From Bog-473 sp963721585 (GTDB lineage Bacteria; Actinomycetota; Acidimicrobiia; Acidimicrobiales; RAAP-2), in the NCBI GenBank assembly GCA_963721585.1, contig CAVRJN010000007.1, positions 1,426,001 to 1,490,000 on the forward strand: a stretch of DNA of 64,000 bases. Reading direction: 5' to 3'. The notes beneath the pieces were generated by a model. That model worked only from the letters and a program-made list of their open reading frames with translations, was not told the origin of the DNA and did no database searches. Made by a program: the position numbers and the translations under genes. The first letter of the stretch is position 1. Each line of letters opens with the position of its first letter. This document shows positions 9,678 through 18,998 of the stretch, piece after piece.

Positions 9678-10174
9678 GCGATCCCTCCTTCTCCCGTCTC
9701 GTCCTCGGGGCGCGGCGGGAGCAAAGGGGTGCGGACCCGCCAGCCCACTTCGATCTCACTCGCAGCCGGTACGAATTGATCGGCAAGACCGTTGTGGCGG
9801 TTGACCACGATCGGGGAGAATAGATTGACGGTTGATCGTTCGAGGGGCACGCGCTGCGTGACGATCGTCAGCAGTGTCGCGTCCTCCTCCACCCTGATGT
9901 CCAGGGCATCGGCGAATTCGTCGTCCAGCGCCACCTGGTAACTCGGCCACACATACCAGGGCGTCAACATGAGGAACCGCGGGCTCGGGACCGCCGCCCC
10001 GCTGCGCAGGCACACGTCCTCGTTCAAGCATCGCAACTCGGCGAACATGCCCGGGACGTCGCCCTCGATGGGCTCGAGCAGAAAGTGGGTCGCCCCGATC
10101 CACCCGAGCATCTCGCGGCGGAACGTGATCTCCATGCACGACAGGGTGACCGGAAGAGTGACCGTCGTCTGCAA
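9671..10174 (-). CDS. fliW: flagellar assembly factor FliW
   Basis: 167 aa from a TTG at 10174 preceded by AAGGAG at good spacing. FliW binds flagellin and CsrA and so links filament assembly to translation of flagellin mRNA. Family features: an N-terminal beta barrel, FLLEPIEGDVPGMFAELRC, FLMLTPWYVWPSYQV, and the C-terminal LFSPIVVNRHNGLADQFV, which resembles the usual N.ANPIVIN...G.QV segment. The 118-base gap from flgL contains a short dyad (10245-10250/10256-10261). The stop overlaps the csrA start by 7 bases. Confidence 0.93.
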   Translation of the reverse strand: MQTTVTLPVTLSCMEITFRREMLGWIGATHFLLEPIEGDVPGMFAELRCLNEDVCLRSGAAVPSPRFLMLTPWYVWPSYQVALDDEFADALDIRVEEDATLLTIVTQRVPLERSTVNLFSPIVVNRHNGLADQFVPAASEIEVGWRVRTPLLPPRPEDETGEGGIAC

Positions 10175-10292
10175 CTGCTTTCTCCTTGGCGATGGGGAAG
10201 GCCGACGACTGCAGGTCGAACGGCGCTCCAATTGATGGGGGGTCCCGATCCTCAAGATCGGAGTCCTCCCGCTGACGTGGCGTTCCTCTGTG

Positions 10293-11189
10293 TCATAGGA
10301 AATGCACCAGTGTCTCGGGGATGGCCTGTGAGGCTGCCCACATGGCGGCCTGGTAGTTGGTCATCTCCGAATCGAGCTGCGTGGTGACGGTCGCGACATT
10401 CACGTCCTCCAACCCGGCCTGGGTGTTCTGCACGGTCGTGAGCTGTGTCGTCAACGAGGCGGAAACCGCGGTCACCTGGTCCGACCCGTTCCCGAGTACA
10501 GCGCTCGCCTGCTCCGCCGTGCTGATGTTGGCGTCGAGCGCAGTCAAGGCGGCGTTCAGCTGCGTGGCAGTGGGAGTGCCGGACCCCAACTGGCCGACGA
10601 CGGTGCTGAGCGTATTGAACACGCTGGCAGCGCCGGTGCCGAAGACCGATGGCCCGGGAACGGAGAGGGCGGCCGTCTGACCCGATCCGGGGCCCGAGCC
10701 GATGACCACGTTAGGAGTGTCGGTGTTCCCCAGATAGTTGCCGGAGGCGTCGTACGCCTGGCTCGATGCCGACGTGCCCGCGAAAATGGGTCGGCCCTCG
10801 TACTGGGTGTTGGCGGTGGAGAGCAGGTCGGCGTTGATCCCCTGCAGCTGTTGGGCCGCGGCCTGATACGTCGTTGCGTTCTGGGTCCCCTGATTGAGGG
10901 TTTGCAGGACCAACGTCCGCGCACTCTGCATGTCGTCGAGCACGCTGTTCACGGCGTCGTTTCCCATACCCAGCCAGGACGTGGCCGTCTGGGCGTTCGC
11001 CTGCCAGTTCGACAGCTGGCTGGCCTGTGAGGAAAGTTGAAGCACCTGCGTCACGGCGGCCGGATTGTCGGAGGGCTTGTTGAGCGAACGGCCCGAGGAG
11101 ACCTGCTCCTCCAGATTGGCGATGCTCAGCTCTTGCTGATTGAGCTGCTGGGTTATGGCCTGCGACAGCGTGATATCGGCAACTCCCAC
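10293..11189 (-). CDS. flgL: flagellar hook-associated protein FlgL (HAP3)
   Basis: 298 aa from a GTG at 11189, which starts 1 base after the flgK stop. It forms the second hook-filament junction layer. N-terminal D0/D1 coiled region: ITQQLNQQELSIANLEEQV and SLNKPSDNPAAVTQVLQL, the flagellin-like signature. The middle has YEGRPIFAGTS, typical of FlgL. The C-terminal helix is DVNVATVTTQLDSEMTNYQA. It is exported by the type III apparatus, so no Sec signal is expected. The frame is intact. Confidence 0.93.
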   Translation of the reverse strand: MGVADITLSQAITQQLNQQELSIANLEEQVSSGRSLNKPSDNPAAVTQVLQLSSQASQLSNWQANAQTATSWLGMGNDAVNSVLDDMQSARTLVLQTLNQGTQNATTYQAAAQQLQGINADLLSTANTQYEGRPIFAGTSASSQAYDASGNYLGNTDTPNVVIGSGPGSGQTAALSVPGPSVFGTGAASVFNTLSTVVGQLGSGTPTATQLNAALTALDANISTAEQASAVLGNGSDQVTAVSASLTTQLTTVQNTQAGLEDVNVATVTTQLDSEMTNYQAAMWAASQAIPETLVHFL

Positions 11190-11190
11190 G

Positions 11191-12639
11191 TCACACCGCC
11201 TGCAGGAGTGACTGGAAGGACTGGTTGATGGCGTTGATGGCCTGGGAGGCCGCCTGAAATGCGTTCTGCGCGCTGAGAATGTCGACCTCCTGCTGGTTCT
11301 GGTTCACACCGGAGATCGAAGCCAGGTTGCTGGACGCCGTGGTAGCCAGGTTCGATGCGGCAGTCGAGGTCCCCGATGCGTTGGATGCCTCGGTGCCGAG
11401 AGTGCCGATGAGCGACCGGTAGAGCGAGTCGGGGCCTGTCGTCGAACCAGCCAGCGCCGCCATCGCCTGCGCATTGGTGCTGTCGAGCGTGGCCGTGCCG
11501 ATGACGTTGGAGTTGCTCGGCCCGGGCGCGGCCGCCGTGGCGATGAGCGAAGGGTCTGAGAGATAGGCGGACGAGACGGCGATGGTGGCGGCCGACGTGG
11601 TGCTGGGCGTGAACGAGGATGCCGAACCCTGGTCGACGAAGATGTTCGGAAGAACTGTCCCGGTGTAACCCCCCGCGATGGCCGCACCGGGGTCGCCGTT
11701 CGCATCCATGCCGTTGGCCTGGAGCGTGTTGAGGTTCACGGCCAGAGCATTCGCGACCGCGGAGAGTTGGGCCTGGTACCCGGGCAGCGTCGTGTTCACC
11801 GCCGTGAGATCGGCCCCGATCGAACCACTGGGCTGGAGGACGACGCCTGAGGACGTGGCGACGCCGAGATTGCCGGTGGCGGCTGAGCCGGTCGACATCA
11901 GCGTCTGGGCAATGTTGCCGGAAACCAACTGCACGCCACCGGAGTTGACGGTCAGCGCACCGTTCGGCGCCGTGGACGTGCTGACGCCGAGGAGGCCGGC
12001 CAGCTGGTCGACCGCCGACCGTCGCTCGTCGCTAAGGGCGTTGACGTTCTGGCCGGCCGAGTCGCCGGCAACGATGCCCTGATTCAGTTGGGCCACCTGG
12101 TTCAGAAGTGCGTTGGCCTGGGCGAGGGTCCCCGAATCGGCCGAGCCGGTCCCGACCTCCGATTGCAGGGAGGCCGAGAGATCCGAGAGCTGCGTCGAGG
12201 TGGTGTTGAGCGCCTGGGCCAGAGCGCTGGCATCGGCAGCAACGGTCTGCTGCGCACCGGCCTGGTTTGGGTTGGCAGCCAGGGTGGAGAGGTCGCTCCA
12301 GAACGTCGAGAGCTGGGCCGACAGCCCGTCGCTGCTCGGTTCGGGGAAGACGGCCTCAATCGAGGTCATCACCTGGTTCGTCTCGTTCGCCGCGCCCCGC
12401 ACCCCCTCGGCGGCGACGTTGGCGGATTCGTAGACGGCGTCGGTGAGCTCCGAGACCGAGGCGACAGTCACCCCGCGACCGGCTTCGAGCGGCCCGGCCG
12501 CGGGCTCGGGCGCGAGATTGACGACCTCCTGCGCGTAGCCGGGGGTGTTGATGTTCGACAGATTGTTCGAAGCCGTGTCGAGTTCGGCGGTGTCGGCGTT
12601 GAGCCCGCTCGCCGCAATGGAAAGTCCGAAGTCGCTCAC
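11191..12639 (-). CDS. flgK: flagellar hook-associated protein FlgK (HAP1)
   Basis: 482 aa. First hook-filament junction protein. The N-terminus has the rod/hook signature (FGLSIAASGLNADTAELDTA, then SNNLSNINTPGYAQEVV), and the FlgK middle contains LNQGIVAGDSAGQNVNALSD and ERRSAVDQLA. The C-terminal helix is DILSAQNAFQAASQAINAIN. The start overlaps the end of flgN by 4 bases, so chaperone and cargo are coupled. The frame is intact and the length is normal for Gram-positive FlgK. Confidence 0.95.
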   Translation of the reverse strand: MSDFGLSIAASGLNADTAELDTASNNLSNINTPGYAQEVVNLAPEPAAGPLEAGRGVTVASVSELTDAVYESANVAAEGVRGAANETNQVMTSIEAVFPEPSSDGLSAQLSTFWSDLSTLAANPNQAGAQQTVAADASALAQALNTTSTQLSDLSASLQSEVGTGSADSGTLAQANALLNQVAQLNQGIVAGDSAGQNVNALSDERRSAVDQLAGLLGVSTSTAPNGALTVNSGGVQLVSGNIAQTLMSTGSAATGNLGVATSSGVVLQPSGSIGADLTAVNTTLPGYQAQLSAVANALAVNLNTLQANGMDANGDPGAAIAGGYTGTVLPNIFVDQGSASSFTPSTTSAATIAVSSAYLSDPSLIATAAAPGPSNSNVIGTATLDSTNAQAMAALAGSTTGPDSLYRSLIGTLGTEASNASGTSTAASNLATTASSNLASISGVNQNQQEVDILSAQNAFQAASQAINAINQSFQSLLQAV

Positions 12640-13130
12640 ATGGCCCCCTGCACGATCTGGGCTCGAGCAGGCCTCTGGCGCCCGTAGGTGGAACCGCCAC
12701 CGCTGGAAACGAAGCTCAGCGCCTCCTTCAGCAGGCTGGAGCGGCGGCCCAAGGCCGAGACCGTCAGGTCGGCGACGCTTCGGATGTTGGCCACCTGCTC
12801 CAGGAGGAGACGGCGCCGGTCGTGGAGCATCTCCCCCCAGCCGTCGTCCACCTGGGCCGCGATCTGGGGCAGATGCGCCTCCGGGTCGAGGAAGAACGCC
12901 TCGGTGATGCCAGAGGTCGCTGCCGCCCGGCGCAGATCGATCAATCGGAGCTGGTCGGTCGTCGCCTGGAGCTCGCGGACCGACACCGGCAGCCAGGCCG
13001 CCTGGTCAGCCGCAACCAGGGAGCCGAGCACGACGAGCCGGAATCGCAGCAAGGTCAACTGCTCGAGCTCGTCGTCGAGCGCCTCGATCAACTGTGCGAG
13101 GAGGTCTTCGGTACTCATCGCCTTGAACAA
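12636..13130 (-). CDS. flgN: FlgN-family export chaperone
   Basis: 164 aa; a second Met lies four residues in (MSTEDLLAQL, start 13118). All-helical, Leu/Arg-rich protein (LIEALDDELEQLTLLRFRLV; later RRRLLLEQVANIRSVADLTV) with the FlgN pattern and size. FlgN binds the C-termini of FlgK and FlgL and delivers them to the export gate. Its position immediately upstream of flgK-flgL, with a 4-base overlap, supports the call. The C-terminal tail GGGSTYGRQRPARAQIV matches the linker often seen in actinobacterial FlgN. Confidence 0.85.
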   Translation of the reverse strand: MFKAMSTEDLLAQLIEALDDELEQLTLLRFRLVVLGSLVAADQAAWLPVSVRELQATTDQLRLIDLRRAAATSGITEAFFLDPEAHLPQIAAQVDDGWGEMLHDRRRLLLEQVANIRSVADLTVSALGRRSSLLKEALSFVSSGGGSTYGRQRPARAQIVQGAM

Positions 13131-13158
13131 CGACCCGCTGGTTCGTCGAGTTGCGGGG

Positions 13159-13443
13159 TCAGCCGTCCAATTCAGTGGACACGTCGCCGAATCGTTCAGG
13201 CTCAGCCGGACGTCGTGCCTGCATCCGGGCGTATCTGAGAACGACGGCGGTCAGCGCCCACACGAGCACGGCGCAGACAGCCAGGGCGAGCGCAAGGCGG
13301 GCAAGCAGGGTGACAGCGGACAGGTCGCCGGTCGCCAACTCCCACAGGGAGGGCAGCACGAGGGCGACGGCCAGCACGACGGTGGCCAAGGGCCGGTAGC
13401 GCAGTACCTCGCCGATGAACCATTGAAGGTCTCGACGCTTCAT
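13159..13443 (-). CDS. small two-helix membrane protein in the flagellar operon
   Basis: 94 aa. Two hydrophobic segments (PLATVVLAVALVLPSLWELA and LARLALALAVCAVLVWALTA) separated by a short loop, with a charged N-terminus (MKRRDLQ) and C-terminal tail. The start overlaps the flhF-like stop by 4 bases (ATGA). There is no recognised family. The position and coupling suggest a membrane accessory of the export or motor system, but that is inference only. Confidence 0.6.
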   Translation of the reverse strand: MKRRDLQWFIGEVLRYRPLATVVLAVALVLPSLWELATGDLSAVTLLARLALALAVCAVLVWALTAVVLRYARMQARRPAEPERFGDVSTELDG

Positions 13444-14867
13444 CGGCCGCCGCGCTCCATGACCCGACCGGCCAGGGCGAGCGTCCAGGCCAACGGCGAG
13501 CTCGGCTCACCGTCGACAAAGGCGATCGGGAGGGCCCCGAGAAGCTCGGCGGGTGTGCGTGTGCCCGAGAGATCCCACAGCGCCAGGGCGTCAACTCCGG
13601 GAAGCCCATCGATCCAGTGCTGGACATCCACCCGTTTGCATGTGGCACCGATCGCTGCCAGGACGTAGTCGGGAGCCGCCTGCTGGAGGAGCCCGCGCAC
13701 CTCTGGCTCGTGCGGCATTCCCGGCCCGGCCTCCACCGCCAGCAGTGCTGTGCGACCGGACGCTTGGCGCCGGGCGATCTGGCGCCTGAGGCGCCGGCCC
13801 TCGGCGCTCATGGCGTCCGCAGGCCGGACGAGCGCCGCTCCGGGACTCCCACCCCACCGCAGGACTTCGCGCTGACCCAGCAAGAGCTCCGCCGTCACCA
13901 GGTCGACGGTGCGGTCAAGGTCCCGGCCGGACCCCACGACCGCCACCAGGGCGCCGGCGCGGGTCGGCAGCGGCCGCGGCACGGGAAGGGTCCCCATGAC
14001 ACTGGCCAGCTGGTCCAGCGAGGGGCGCTGTCCTCGCGGCATGTACTCGTCGGGAACGCCCAATCGACGAAGTCCGGGTCTCAGCTCCGGCATACGAGCC
14101 GGTCGACCACGCTGTCCGTGTGTCGTTGCCGTGCTCGAGCGCGGGGCTGGCGAACGGCGCTCGGCCTTCACCTTGGGTCGGGTCGTCTTCTTGACGGGTC
14201 GTGCCGATGCCGGTCGCTCTCCGTTGTCGGGCGCCGGCCTCCTCGGGGCGATTGCGTCGCGTCGGTTGGGCGGGTCCTCGGCTTCGCCGTCGTCGGGAAG
14301 TGCGCGCTGACGCTCGGAGACACCCCGCCCCTCCGCGGCGCCAGCCTGCGGTGCCGGATGCGCCGGGGTGTGTGGAATGGCGCTGCCGTTGCCCTCCTGT
14401 TCGCGTAGCAACGCCGCCTGCGCTTCCGCCAGGACCTCGTCGAACGCCGCGGCCGGGATCGCCAACGACCCCAAGGACACCTGATCGGAAGTGGATTCGA
14501 CCAGCCGGGACAGGTGGTCCTCGGGCCCAGCCGACGTGTCCTCCATGCCCTGAGGGACGGGACCGACCGCCGACACCGACGTGGTGCCGGCCTGGGGCGC
14601 GGCGTCGGCAGCGCGAGCGCTGTCGGGCCCCCCTCGCTTCTGGCCGGGCTGCAGCCGCGACGCCTTGCCCCGCGTCGTCCCGGACCCCGGGGGCAGCGTG
14701 AGTCCGGCGACGAAGACCTCCTTGGCGAAGAAGCCGCCCACCCCGCCCCGCCTCGTCTTCCAGCAACGGAGAGCGCCGGAATCCCCGAGCGCCGCCCGGG
14801 CGCGGGCCACCGCCTCTTCGGCCGTGCGCCCTTCGAATTGCGCGGTCCCGCTCACGTCGACCTCCAT
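13440..14867 (-). CDS. FlhF-like protein with degenerate nucleotide site
   Basis: 475 aa from ATG 14867, 4 bases after the flhA stop, the usual place of flhF. The N-terminus resembles the FlhF B-domain (FEGRTAEEAVARARAALGDS, then WKTRRGGVGGFFAKEVFVAG). A long Pro/Ala/Arg-rich linker follows (about residues 75-285). The C-terminal third has an alpha/beta layout where the SRP-type GTPase G-domain should be. At the P-loop position the sequence is VAVVGSGRDLDRTVDLVTAE, with no GxxGxGKT. A functional GTPase is therefore unlikely. FlhF normally sets flagellar position and number with FlhG; no flhG is in the window. Confidence 0.7.
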   Translation of the reverse strand: MEVDVSGTAQFEGRTAEEAVARARAALGDSGALRCWKTRRGGVGGFFAKEVFVAGLTLPPGSGTTRGKASRLQPGQKRGGPDSARAADAAPQAGTTSVSAVGPVPQGMEDTSAGPEDHLSRLVESTSDQVSLGSLAIPAAAFDEVLAEAQAALLREQEGNGSAIPHTPAHPAPQAGAAEGRGVSERQRALPDDGEAEDPPNRRDAIAPRRPAPDNGERPASARPVKKTTRPKVKAERRSPAPRSSTATTHGQRGRPARMPELRPGLRRLGVPDEYMPRGQRPSLDQLASVMGTLPVPRPLPTRAGALVAVVGSGRDLDRTVDLVTAELLLGQREVLRWGGSPGAALVRPADAMSAEGRRLRRQIARRQASGRTALLAVEAGPGMPHEPEVRGLLQQAAPDYVLAAIGATCKRVDVQHWIDGLPGVDALALWDLSGTRTPAELLGALPIAFVDGEPSSPLAWTLALAGRVMERGGR

Positions 14868-14871
14868 CGGT

Positions 14872-16977
14872 TCATTGCGCGACCACGGCTTCATCGGACA
14901 CGCTCCCGACCGTGTCGAGGGACATCGCAGGCCCGATCTCGCCCGCTCCGACGATGGCCAGACGGGGAAGGCTCGGCTTGAGCAAGCGCCGCAGGGCCAG
15001 GCGCAGGCGAGTCGCACAGAGCAGGACCGGCGTGATTCCCCGGGACTCGGCCTCCTGGCTCAACTTGGCCACCTGGCGTACCAGTGATTCGGCGACGGCC
15101 GCCTCGATCCCGAGCGTCCGACCACGGTCGCCGGTGCGTACGGAGGCGATCAGGCCCTGCTCGAGTGACGGCGCCATGGTGATGATCGGGATGGTGCCGT
15201 TGACCGCGAACAACGACCCGATGGTGGAGCCCAGTGCGATCCGGGCCGACTCCAGGAGGCTGTCGGCATCCTTCTGTTGGGTGCGTGCCTGCTCGGTCAT
15301 GGATTCGACGATGCGGACGAGGTCACGCACGGGGATGCCCTCGTCGAGCAGGCCCCGGAGGACTCCCTGGACATCACCGAGCGTCACATTGGCAGCCGCC
15401 ATCTCTTCCAGCACCACCGGGTTTGCGCCCTTCAGGGCGTCGAGCAGCAGCTTGGTGTCCTGGCGCGAGACGATGGTGCCCGCGTACTCGCGCACGACCT
15501 CGGCGAGGTGGGTGGTCACAACGGCTGAGCGGTCCACGACCGTGACGCCCGCAACCACTGCTTGGTGACTGAGTTCGGCGGGGATCCACTTGGCCCGCCC
15601 GCCGAAGGCCGGGTCACGCGTCTCGATCCCGGCCAGCTCCTCCAGGTTCTGGCCAACCGCCAGGAGCTTCCCTCTCGGCGCTTCGCCCCGAGCGACCTCG
15701 ACCCCTTGGACCCGGATCGCATAGACGGACGGGGGCAGGTCGAGATTGTCACGGGTATGGACCTGCGGCATGACGATGCCGAGTTCCGCGGCCACGTTTC
15801 GCCGGAGCGCCTTGACCCGGTCCAGCAGATCGCCGCCCCGCTCGGTCTGGACGAGATCGATCAACTCGAGCCCGAGCTCCAGGACCAGCTGTTCCACCGC
15901 GATGCCAGCGGCAATCGATTCGGGGGTGTCCGCAGTCACGGCGGCCGGCGACTGCACGGGTTCCACATCCTGCGCGCCGGGGTCCTTGGGGAGACGCGTG
16001 CCGAAGAGGAAGACGGAACCACCAACGAGCAGGAAGGGTAATTTCGGAAGGCCGGGAATGATGGCCAGTCCGGCCATGACCAAGCCAGTCGTCCGGACGA
16101 TCCGCCGGTAGCGAGACAGTTGGGCCAGAACATCGTGGCCGAGATCGTGCTCGGTGGCGGCCCTGGTCACGATGATGGCGGTCGACAGCGACAGCAGCAG
16201 GGCGGGGATCTGCGAGACCAACCCGTCGCCGACCGACAGCAGGCTATAGGTGGAGATGGCGTCGGACAGTGAGAGGTGATGCTGGGCCACCCCGATGGCG
16301 AGACCACCGATCAGGTTGATGGCGGTGATGACGATGGCGGCGATGGCATCGCCGCGGACGAACTTCGAGGCGCCGTCCATCGCTCCGTAGAAATCTGCCT
16401 CATCGGCCACTTCTTGGCGCCGGCGCTTGGCCTCTATCTCGTCGATCGCACCTGCGTGCAGGTCGGCGTCGATCGCCATCTGCTTGCCCGGCATGCCGTC
16501 GAGAGTGAAACGGGCGGCGACCTCGGCCACCCTGCCCGCTCCGGAGGTGATCACCACGAACTGGATGACAATGAGGATGAAGAAGACGACCAGCCCGACG
16601 AGGATGGAACCGCCGATCACGAAGTGGCCGAAGCTCTCGATCACCACCCCGGCGTACCCGTGCAGGAGGATGAGCCGGGTGGCGGCGACATTGAGGGCCA
16701 GGCGGAACATGGTGGCCACCAGGACGAGCGTCGGGAACACCGAGAAGTCGAGCGGACGCTTCACTTGCATGGCCGTGAGGAGGATCAGGATCGATCCGGT
16801 GATGTTGGCGGTGATGAGGAGGTCGACGACGAAGGTGGGGAGCGGGACCACTAAGACGACGACGACCGCGACAACCGAGAGGGGTATGGCCATGGAGACC
16901 ATGCGTCGCCAGCGCTGGTCCTGGCCGGTCCCCGATCCGAGCGCGATCGGCTCAGCCATGCGCGTTCCCGGGCTCAT
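14872..16977 (-). CDS. flhA: flagellar export gate protein FlhA
   Basis: 701 aa, intact; a second Met at 16959 (MAEPIALGS) is an alternative start. Export-gate ring subunit driving type III secretion of flagellar parts. About eight N-terminal membrane helices (for example VVAVVVVLVVPLPTFVVDLL), the conserved FHIPEP-type cytoplasmic loop (RVAEVAARFTLDGMPGKQMA, DADLHAGAID) and a long cytosolic C-domain that docks chaperone-cargo pairs (LEELAGIETRDPAFGGRAKW). It is separated from flhB by about 150 bases, where I see no gene. Confidence 0.97.
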   Translation of the reverse strand: MSPGTRMAEPIALGSGTGQDQRWRRMVSMAIPLSVVAVVVVLVVPLPTFVVDLLITANITGSILILLTAMQVKRPLDFSVFPTLVLVATMFRLALNVAATRLILLHGYAGVVIESFGHFVIGGSILVGLVVFFILIVIQFVVITSGAGRVAEVAARFTLDGMPGKQMAIDADLHAGAIDEIEAKRRRQEVADEADFYGAMDGASKFVRGDAIAAIVITAINLIGGLAIGVAQHHLSLSDAISTYSLLSVGDGLVSQIPALLLSLSTAIIVTRAATEHDLGHDVLAQLSRYRRIVRTTGLVMAGLAIIPGLPKLPFLLVGGSVFLFGTRLPKDPGAQDVEPVQSPAAVTADTPESIAAGIAVEQLVLELGLELIDLVQTERGGDLLDRVKALRRNVAAELGIVMPQVHTRDNLDLPPSVYAIRVQGVEVARGEAPRGKLLAVGQNLEELAGIETRDPAFGGRAKWIPAELSHQAVVAGVTVVDRSAVVTTHLAEVVREYAGTIVSRQDTKLLLDALKGANPVVLEEMAAANVTLGDVQGVLRGLLDEGIPVRDLVRIVESMTEQARTQQKDADSLLESARIALGSTIGSLFAVNGTIPIITMAPSLEQGLIASVRTGDRGRTLGIEAAVAESLVRQVAKLSQEAESRGITPVLLCATRLRLALRRLLKPSLPRLAIVGAGEIGPAMSLDTVGSVSDEAVVAQ

Positions 16978-17130
16978 CCCGATGGACGGTCTTCACGTGC
17001 GCCACCCCTTGCCGGCTCCCGCGTTCTTTCCGTCCCTGGAGACACGTCGGCCGTCCTGGCCTGGCACTGCTGTCGCTACTACGTCACGGTCCGGGCACAT
17101 AGTTCAGGGGGCGTACCCGAGGAGCACTGC

Positions 17131-18237
17131 TCAACCGGTGGCACCCAACGCAGCCGGGGCCATCCGGTGGACCTCTCCGAGCATCTTGGCCGTCGGCGAG
17201 AGCGAGTAGACGAAGGCCAGCAGCCGGGCGACGGCCTTGTAGAGGGCGGCGGGGACGACATCGTCCACCTGGCACGATGCGTGCAGGGTCCGGGCCAGCA
17301 CCGGATTTTCCACGATCGGCACCCGGTGCTCCGCTGCCCGGGTCCGGATCCGGGCGGCGATGACGTCCGCGCCCTTGGCCACCACGCGCGGCGCCCTGTC
17401 CTTCTTGCGGTCGTAGGCAATGGCGACTGCGAAATGGGTTGGGTTCGTCACCACCACGTCGGCTGTGGCCACTGCCGCCATCATCCGCATGCGAGAGAGC
17501 TGGCGTGCCTTGCTCCGCAGCGCACGGCGGACCTCTGGGGAGCCGTCGTTGCGACGGTTCTCGTCCTTCACCTCTTGCTTGGTCATGCGCAGGCCCTGCT
17601 GATAGGACCGCCGCTGAAAGGCGTAATCCGCTGCGGCGACCACGAGCGCCACCACACCGATGTTCCGCAGGACCGCCGAGGTGGAGGCGCCGGCGATCCC
17701 GAGCGTTGTCGGGAGCGGCAGCGTTGCGCCACCGAGCACGGAGCTCATCAACTGGTGGAGGAGCACGTAGCCCATCCCCGCCAAGATGCAGAGCTTCAAC
17801 AGGGTCTTGCCGAGCGACCACGCGCCCTGGGCGGAGAACACCCGCGTGAAGCCAGTTCGGGGGCTGATCCGCGAGAACTGCGGGGCCAGAGCCTTCGGAG
17901 TGAAGCGGAGGCCGACCTGTGCGAAGGAGGAGACGACGCCGATCCCGGTGCACACGAGCACGATAGGGAGGGCCGCCATGGCTGCCGTCTCGAGACCCTC
18001 GGCCAGCACTCCCATGGCCGCAGAGGTGCTGGGATGCGCGACCGCGTTGAGAACGACCCGGAGGAATGCGTCGACCCGGTTGGCGGCCAGGCCGCCCAGC
18101 CGGGGAAGCAGCACGGCGACGGCGAGCAGGCTGGCCCATGAGCCGAGTTCGGGTGAACGGGCCACCTTGCCCTTCTCGCGAACCTCCTTGCGGTGCTTGG
18201 CGGTGGGCTGTTCGGTGCGCTGAGACTTGTCCGCCAT
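17131..18237 (-). CDS. flhB: flagellar export switch protein FlhB
   Basis: 368 aa. Four-helix membrane domain followed by the autocleaving cytosolic domain with the NPTH motif (DVVVTNPTHFAVAIAYDRKK, about residue 265). FlhB switches export from rod/hook to filament substrates together with FliK. The N-terminus KSQRTEQPTAKHRKEVREKG is the typical export-gate opener. The C-terminal segment PIVENPVLARTLHASCQVDD is conserved. It starts 2 bases after the fliR stop. Intact. Confidence 0.97.
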   Translation of the reverse strand: MADKSQRTEQPTAKHRKEVREKGKVARSPELGSWASLLAVAVLLPRLGGLAANRVDAFLRVVLNAVAHPSTSAAMGVLAEGLETAAMAALPIVLVCTGIGVVSSFAQVGLRFTPKALAPQFSRISPRTGFTRVFSAQGAWSLGKTLLKLCILAGMGYVLLHQLMSSVLGGATLPLPTTLGIAGASTSAVLRNIGVVALVVAAADYAFQRRSYQQGLRMTKQEVKDENRRNDGSPEVRRALRSKARQLSRMRMMAAVATADVVVTNPTHFAVAIAYDRKKDRAPRVVAKGADVIAARIRTRAAEHRVPIVENPVLARTLHASCQVDDVVPAALYKAVARLLAFVYSLSPTAKMLGEVHRMAPAALGATG

Positions 18238-18239
18238 CC

Positions 18240-18998
18240 TCAGCCCCCAAAGACCTGGGTCATGGCCCGGCCCACCAGATTGGTCACGTCGCCGGGGAGG
18301 GCGACGAGAGCCAAGCCCACAGCCAACAGCGCGACCAGGATCTGGAGAGGCATCCCGAACACGAACACATTTATCTGCGGAGCCGACTTGGCCAGCAGCG
18401 CGAGCAGGATCTGGGTCGCGAACAGGACCACGATCACCGGAGCGGCGATCTCCACCGCGGCCGCGAAGAACGTGGTGACGTCACCGGTGATCACGTTGGC
18501 CACGGTGCCCATGGTGATGTGCGGAAGGGTCGTCCCGACCGCCTTGAAGGAGCGGAGAAAGCCGTCCACGATGACCAGGACGGAACCAGTCGTGAAGAGC
18601 AGTGCCGTCGCCACCAGGTTGTAGAACTGGCCGATGATGGGTGTCTGCTGCATGGAGAGGGGGTCGAGAGCCTGCGGGAGGTTGAGGCCGGAAAAGAGAT
18701 CGATCAGGCTGCCGGCGGCCACGACCGCCGTGACGAACAGCGAGACGACGAATCCGAGCACGAAACCGATCGACGCCTGTACCAGGACCTGCGCCAGGAT
18801 CTGGCTGTCGCTCGACGGGAGGGTCTCGTGCTGCAACGTGACGGCGGCCTCGACGGCGATGCCGAGCGAAATGCCTATCTTCGCCATGGCCGGGATCGAC
18901 TTGTTGGCAAACGGCGGGCAGATCACCACCCATGCCGAGGCACGGACCAGCGCCAGGACGAAGGCGACGGCGAAGGCGGGTGAAAACGGAAGGGTCAT
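18240..18998 (-). CDS. fliR: flagellar export protein FliR
   Basis: 252 aa membrane protein with about six hydrophobic segments (FAVAFVLALVRASAWVVICP; VLVQASIGFVLGFVVSLFVT). Conserved FliR elements include GSLIDLFSGLNLPQALDPLS and the C-terminal NVFVFGMPLQILVALLAVGL. It is part of the FliPQR export channel. The start overlaps the fliQ stop by 4 bases. Intact. Confidence 0.96.
   Translation of the reverse strand: MTLPFSPAFAVAFVLALVRASAWVVICPPFANKSIPAMAKIGISLGIAVEAAVTLQHETLPSSDSQILAQVLVQASIGFVLGFVVSLFVTAVVAAGSLIDLFSGLNLPQALDPLSMQQTPIIGQFYNLVATALLFTTGSVLVIVDGFLRSFKAVGTTLPHITMGTVANVITGDVTTFFAAAVEIAAPVIVVLFATQILLALLAKSAPQINVFVFGMPLQILVALLAVGLALVALPGDVTNLVGRAMTQVFGG

Noticed and set aside
10245..10261. 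Short dyad between flgL and fliW as a terminator
   Set aside because: Only a 6-bp stem, no U-tract, inside an operon whose next genes belong to the same system; too weak to call.
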